Of a stretch of 42,904 nucleotides of DNA, positions 40,044 through 42,904 are shown piece by piece (positions within the stretch are counted from its first letter, which is position 1; each line of letters begins with the position of its first letter). Under the pieces are notes generated by a model. The model did not search any database and was not told the DNA's origin. It was given only the letters and a program-made list of their open reading frames with translations. The translations under genes were made by a program, and so were the position numbers. The DNA is from Anaerolineae bacterium (GTDB taxonomy: Bacteria; Chloroflexota; Anaerolineae; Aggregatilineales; Phototrophicaceae). The stretch covers positions 1-42,904 of the forward strand of contig JAPKMO010000026.1 in the NCBI GenBank assembly GCA_026645945.1, read 5' to 3'.

Positions 40044-41108
40044 TTAAAGCTCCAGGATGCCGGGGCGCTGGATGGTCTGGCCGCCGATTTCGACGGCGAT
40101 CATCGGCCAGCCGGCGGGTGCGGCGGTGACGATCTCGAAGCCGCTTTCGCCAACCAGGATGGTATCTTCCGACTTGCAGCCGACGATGGACGGATTCCAG
40201 GCCATCGCCATACCGGCGCGGATCACGGTCGGGTCGCCTGGCGCGGCGACGCGCTCCCGCGCGATGTAGCCGGTCGGGCCGCCCTGGTGATGGTATAACC
40301 ACTGATCGGTTTCGCCCTGGGCGGCATAGGCCGCTTGCAGGTCGGCAAAGGCCTCGCCCAGTGTGCGTCCGGGCCGGCTGGCGGCCAGCACCGCCGCGTC
40401 AATGGCCGCGATTTTGGCGGCTTTCTCGCGCAGTTCCGGCGGCAGCGCCCCAAAGTGCGCCAGCCGCGTGCCGGCCACGATCAGCCCCCCCCGGCGCATA
40501 CAGACCACGATCATGGCGTATTTGTCCAGGCGTTTGTGGGTCGGCAGCGGGTGGCGGAACCGGCTGATGCGTTCGTCCGTGCCGACCAGGTTAACGACCG
40601 CCAGCCCGCCGCGCGCCCGGCAGGCGGCGTCCAGGCGGGCGGCAAGCTGGAATTCGGTATCGCCGGGGCGGACGGCGCGAATAGCTTCGTCCAGGGCGGC
40701 GGCGGCATCCTGCCCCAAAGCGCGGTAGCGTTCGATTTCGCCGGCGTTCAGCACCCAGCGCAGCTGCTGGATGTCGCTTTCCACCTCGCCTTCATCCACC
40801 AGCGTATGAGCCGGGGTTTGCGGCTGATGCCAGGGATACTCGACATACTCAAACCCCAGCGCCTCGAAGTTTTCTTCGGCGTGCAGGCGGGTGGCCTCGA
40901 TGTTGGTGGTGTAAACGGCACGCTTTTCGCGCGTGACCAGGACGCTGTAAGCGCCGTATTCGCTGTCCGCCGGGATGCTGGCATCGGCCCCGGCGGTGAT
41001 CCAGCCCAGGTTGCGCGTGCGCCGCAGCCATAGGGAATCGGCCTGGCGGCGCTCCAGCAGGGCGCGAATCTGGTCATGTTTGACGTTAATTTCTTCCAGA
41101 CGGTTCAT
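40044..41108 (-). CDS. M24-fold (Xaa-Pro peptidase/creatinase-like) protein without most metal ligands
   Basis: 354 aa with an N-terminal creatinase-type domain (to about 125) and a C-terminal pita-bread domain. Family landmarks are recognisable but changed: where active peptidases have VDxG and DxTR, this one has VVCMRRGG and AGTRLAHFG, losing both Asp; the EPG-type Glu becomes WNPS. The final Glu (SEDTILV) and a His in LYHHQGGPTGY remain. It is therefore probably not a metallopeptidase; creatinase is a known metal-free relative. RBS GGGGGA. Divergent from the DtxR gene. Confidence 0.82.
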   Translation of the reverse strand: MNRLEEINVKHDQIRALLERRQADSLWLRRTRNLGWITAGADASIPADSEYGAYSVLVTREKRAVYTTNIEATRLHAEENFEALGFEYVEYPWHQPQTPAHTLVDEGEVESDIQQLRWVLNAGEIERYRALGQDAAAALDEAIRAVRPGDTEFQLAARLDAACRARGGLAVVNLVGTDERISRFRHPLPTHKRLDKYAMIVVCMRRGGLIVAGTRLAHFGALPPELREKAAKIAAIDAAVLAASRPGRTLGEAFADLQAAYAAQGETDQWLYHHQGGPTGYIARERVAAPGDPTVIRAGMAMAWNPSIVGCKSEDTILVGESGFEIVTAAPAGWPMIAVEIGGQTIQRPGILEL

Positions 41109-41192
41109 GAAAAAATCCCCCGGTTTTTATATATGGGCGTCCACGCTCTTATGATATGATTGAGCGTATGACGCACTATCGAAAGGTTTATT

Positions 41193-41885
41193 ATGCCGGA
41201 GAAATCCGATTTAACCCAATCCAAATCGGTCCAGGATTTCCTCAAAGCCGTTTATGCCTTGCAGTCTAAGATGGAGCGCGTCTCGACCAATGCCCTGGCG
41301 GAAGTGTTAAACGTGCAGGCGCCGTCCGTGACCGATATGGCGCAGCGTCTGGTATCGGCAGGGCTGCTGGATTACGAACGGTATAAAGGCGTGGTGCTGA
41401 CAGCCGAAGGCGAAGCTCTGGCGTTAAAAATCGTCCGCCGCCACCGGCTGATCGAGCTTTATCTGATGACCGATCTGGGTTATGCCCTGCAAGAAGTGCA
41501 TGATGAGGCCGAAAACCTGGAACATGCCGTCTCCGACCGCTTCATTGAAGCGATTGCCGCCAAACTCGGCCAGCCGGAATTTGACCCGCATGGCGACCCC
41601 ATCCCGGCTGCCGACGGCTCAATCGTGCGGCGCGATCTTCAGCCGCTGTCCGAATGGCCGCTGGACATGCCGGCGTCGGTGTCGCGCATCACCGCCGATA
41701 ATCAGGAGATGCTCGAACATATCCTCGACCGGGGCTTTAACCTGGGGTCGGCGGTGAAGGTTATTTCCCGCGATCCGTTTGAAGGCCCGCTGACGACGGT
41801 GGTAGACGGCGAACGGCGCGTGGTGGGGCATCATGTGGCCGCCTGCATCCTGGTGGAAGGCGAAGACGATGCCGAGCCGGCCTGA
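41193..41885 (+). CDS. DtxR-family metal-dependent regulator
   Basis: 230 aa. N-terminal winged helix (SVQDFLKAVYALQSKMERVS, LAEVLNVQAPSVTDMAQRLV), then a metal-binding/dimerisation domain (RRHRLIELYLMTDLGYALQE, VHDEAENLEHAVSDRFIEAI with the usual Glu/His residues), and a FeoA/SH3-like C-terminal domain (about 150-222). Mn or Fe sensing is typical. It shares its 84-bp upstream gap with the divergent M24-fold gene. RBS AAAGG 7 nt before the ATG. Confidence 0.9.
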   Translation: MPEKSDLTQSKSVQDFLKAVYALQSKMERVSTNALAEVLNVQAPSVTDMAQRLVSAGLLDYERYKGVVLTAEGEALALKIVRRHRLIELYLMTDLGYALQEVHDEAENLEHAVSDRFIEAIAAKLGQPEFDPHGDPIPAADGSIVRRDLQPLSEWPLDMPASVSRITADNQEMLEHILDRGFNLGSAVKVISRDPFEGPLTTVVDGERRVVGHHVAACILVEGEDDAEPA

Positions 41886-41896
41886 AGCCGGAAACT

Positions 41897-41930
41897 AAAA
41901 AGGGGCGCTGCCCGTTACAGGAAGCACCCC
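41897..41930 (-). terminator. Minus-strand terminator in the gap after the DtxR gene
   Basis: On the minus strand GGGGTGCT (41930-41923) pairs with AGCGCCCC (41909-41902), one G-U, followed by TTTTTAG. It implies a transcript running leftward from about 42.0 kb, for which the only candidate is the small ORF at 41943-42029. Confidence 0.5.
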
Positions 41931-41942
41931 ACAGCGTTCAGA

Positions 41943-42029
41943 TTATTCCTGCGCCAGCGGCGAGGGTGATGCCGCGCCTGAGATCCGCTGCGGCGTAACT
42001 CTGCGCCGTTGTTTAAGCACCTTCTGCAT
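41943..42029 (-). CDS. Possible 28-aa small ORF or small RNA
   Basis: MQKVLKQRRRVTPQRISGAA then SPSPLAQE, strongly basic. GGAGG is only 3 nt before the ATG. It is followed 12 bp later by the terminator at 41897-41930. The gap 41886-42196 (311 bp) otherwise holds only the AT-rich promoter region of the LuxR-type gene. A non-coding RNA is an equal alternative. Confidence 0.3.
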   Translation of the reverse strand: MQKVLKQRRRVTPQRISGAASPSPLAQE

Positions 42030-42131
42030 AATCCTCCGCAATCTGAAGAATAACGACTGCCGGTCTCAATTCCGTCATAGTTCATTTAGCAGATAAAGAT
42101 TATGTTTCAATGGTAATTAATTTTTATTAAT

Positions 42132-42159
42132 TTGATATTTTAATGAGAATGGTTACAAT
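42132..42159 (+). promoter_or_regulatory. Promoter of the LuxR-type gene
   Basis: TTGATA (42132-42137), 16-bp spacer, TACAAT (42154-42159). Surroundings are strongly AT-rich. Confidence 0.65.
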
Positions 42160-42180
42160 TGAGATTGCATCCAATCTCAA
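42159..42180. promoter_or_regulatory. Inverted repeat over the expected transcription start
   Basis: TTGAGATTG-CATC-CAATCTCAA, perfect 9-bp arms. It starts on the last base of the -10 and ends 16 nt before the ATG. Either an operator, perhaps for the LuxR-type protein itself, or a 5' hairpin. Confidence 0.65.
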
Positions 42181-42196
42181 AGTGGGAATTATATAA

Positions 42197-42430
42197 ATGT
42201 CAAACAATTCTTCTGAAGCTCGTTTGACCTCGCGTGAATTGCAAGTTCTCCAACTCTTGTTTGAGGGCAAGTCCAACAAGGAGATCGCATCTGAATTGTT
42301 TATTTCGCAGAAAACTGTTGAATTCCACTTATCGAACCTCTACATAAAGATAAAAGCTCATTCGCGTACAGAAGCGGTCGTATGGGCTATCAAACACGGC
42401 ATTACTCCCAAAAACCAGGGTTTTTCCTAG
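42197..42430 (+). CDS. Solo LuxR-type (GerE) helix-turn-helix protein
   Basis: 77 aa consisting of almost nothing but the LuxR/GerE DNA-binding domain: LTSRELQVLQLLFEGKSNKE, IASELFISQKTVEFHLSNLY, IKIKAHSRTEAVVWAIKHGI. No receiver or sensor domain, so activity is set by its amount or by a partner. Low GC compared with the genes to the left. RBS weak (GTGGGA). A secreted-protein gene follows 99 bp downstream and may be its target. Confidence 0.88.
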   Translation: MSNNSSEARLTSRELQVLQLLFEGKSNKEIASELFISQKTVEFHLSNLYIKIKAHSRTEAVVWAIKHGITPKNQGFS

Positions 42431-42529
42431 TTGCTGCCACCTGCCTCCTTACTCTATCTTCTTAAAGGATGTTGGGACGAAATAATTCTTCCAAGCAAGA
42501 CTAAATTTATATAAGGAGAGTCACAAGCC

Positions 42530-42904
42530 ATGAGACGCCGTTATTTGGTTATCGGAATGGCAGTTTTACTTTTACTGTTCGTTACAGGTCAGGTATTCGC
42601 CGCTCAATATAACTATAACCTTATTGTTCCAAAGTTGGCTGGTAAAGCCAACACCCCTACTCAACAAAAGCAGGGCAATTGCACTAATGTATCGTTACTC
42701 GTTTCTTCAGTGGGCGGTAATTTTCAGCTTAATGCAGGCGCGAAAAATCTTCAGAACCAAGACATTTCTCCGTACTATCGTGTCGGCACAGGAAGTTATG
42801 TTTCGTATCCTGAAAATATAGGAAACTGTGGTGTTGGTCAATACCGCTTTATTCAATTCGGAACCGATATAAACACTCTTGTGAATGTTCAAGTAATTGG
42901 CACG
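42530..42904 (+). CDS. Small secreted protein, runs off the window end
   Basis: 125 codons seen, no stop yet. Signal peptide: MRRRYLVIGMAVLLLLFVTG then QVFAAQ, cut probably after FAA. The mature part (YNYNLIVPKLAGKANTPTQQ, a Cys in GNCTN, NFQLNAGAKNLQNQ, a second Cys in GNCGVGQ) looks like a small beta-rich exported protein, perhaps with one disulfide. Family not recognised. AAGGAG at 42513-42518, 11 nt before the ATG. Codon use is AT-rich like the LuxR-type gene and unlike the rest of the window. Confidence 0.7.
   Translation, partial: MRRRYLVIGMAVLLLLFVTGQVFAAQYNYNLIVPKLAGKANTPTQQKQGNCTNVSLLVSSVGGNFQLNAGAKNLQNQDISPYYRVGTGSYVSYPENIGNCGVGQYRFIQFGTDINTLVNVQVIGT

Noticed and set aside
42624..42821. 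65-aa open frame near the right end
   Set aside because: It is out of frame with the signal-peptide protein starting at 42530, which has a proper RBS and covers the same bases.

Overview
The window looks like a piece of a GC-rich chromosome from an uncultured member of the Chloroflexota, probably Anaerolineae. That placement is inferred from habit, not from a marker gene. The hints are a lipoprotein with Thr-Pro-rich linkers, F420-type LLM oxidoreductase, two Uma2 proteins, a NurA plus HAS-barrel pair, a prohibitin-like protein, and many palindromic intergenic elements. No rRNA, tRNA or CRISPR array was found.

Layout. 1-9.0 kb: P1B-type metal ATPase, a frameshifted PLC-like protein, an MTAP/PNP phosphorylase, a lipoprotein, a site-2 protease, a DnaJ/CbpA chaperone and a prohibitin-like protein. 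9.2-16.5 kb: Lgt-like protein, D-aminoacylase-like amidohydrolase, a stand-alone glutaminase-type amidase and, 3 kb further, a short NadE lacking a glutaminase domain; between these lie a Uma2 pair and a MerR/small protein/aldo-keto reductase operon with a textbook MerR promoter. 16.8-21.0 kb: a solitary DNA methyltransferase (frameshifted), then an arsenic island: arsR, a small thioredoxin, ArsP-type permease and ACR3 pump (frameshifted), with two matching ArsR-type operators. 21.1-27.4 kb: alpha/beta hydrolase, then a tightly packed minus-strand run (LutC, amidohydrolase, a 58-aa membrane protein, acyl-CoA dehydrogenase, hypothetical) and an RlmKL/Trm14-like methyltransferase with a small membrane protein. 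27.7-36.1 kb: LLM oxidoreductase, YtxH, RidA, ChrA, a repeat-built secreted protein, Uma2, a 2TM protein, a toxin-antitoxin pair and an SDR/hydrolase pair. 36.4-41.9 kb: NurA, HAS-barrel protein and nucleoside deoxyribosyltransferase, then an aldo-keto reductase, an M24-fold protein and a DtxR regulator. After about 42.1 kb the DNA turns AT-rich and carries a solo LuxR-type HTH protein and the start of a small secreted protein.

The points most worth following are: a 14-bp stem joining the stop of the HAS-barrel gene to the start of the next gene; NurA and HAS-barrel without HerA; two near-identical ArsR operators separated by a terminator; three promoters that put the transcription start on the ATG; a secreted protein built of six repeats in two triads; and a family of nested inverted-repeat elements. 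Three genes carry frameshifts close to their 3' ends, which could be real decay or assembly indels.
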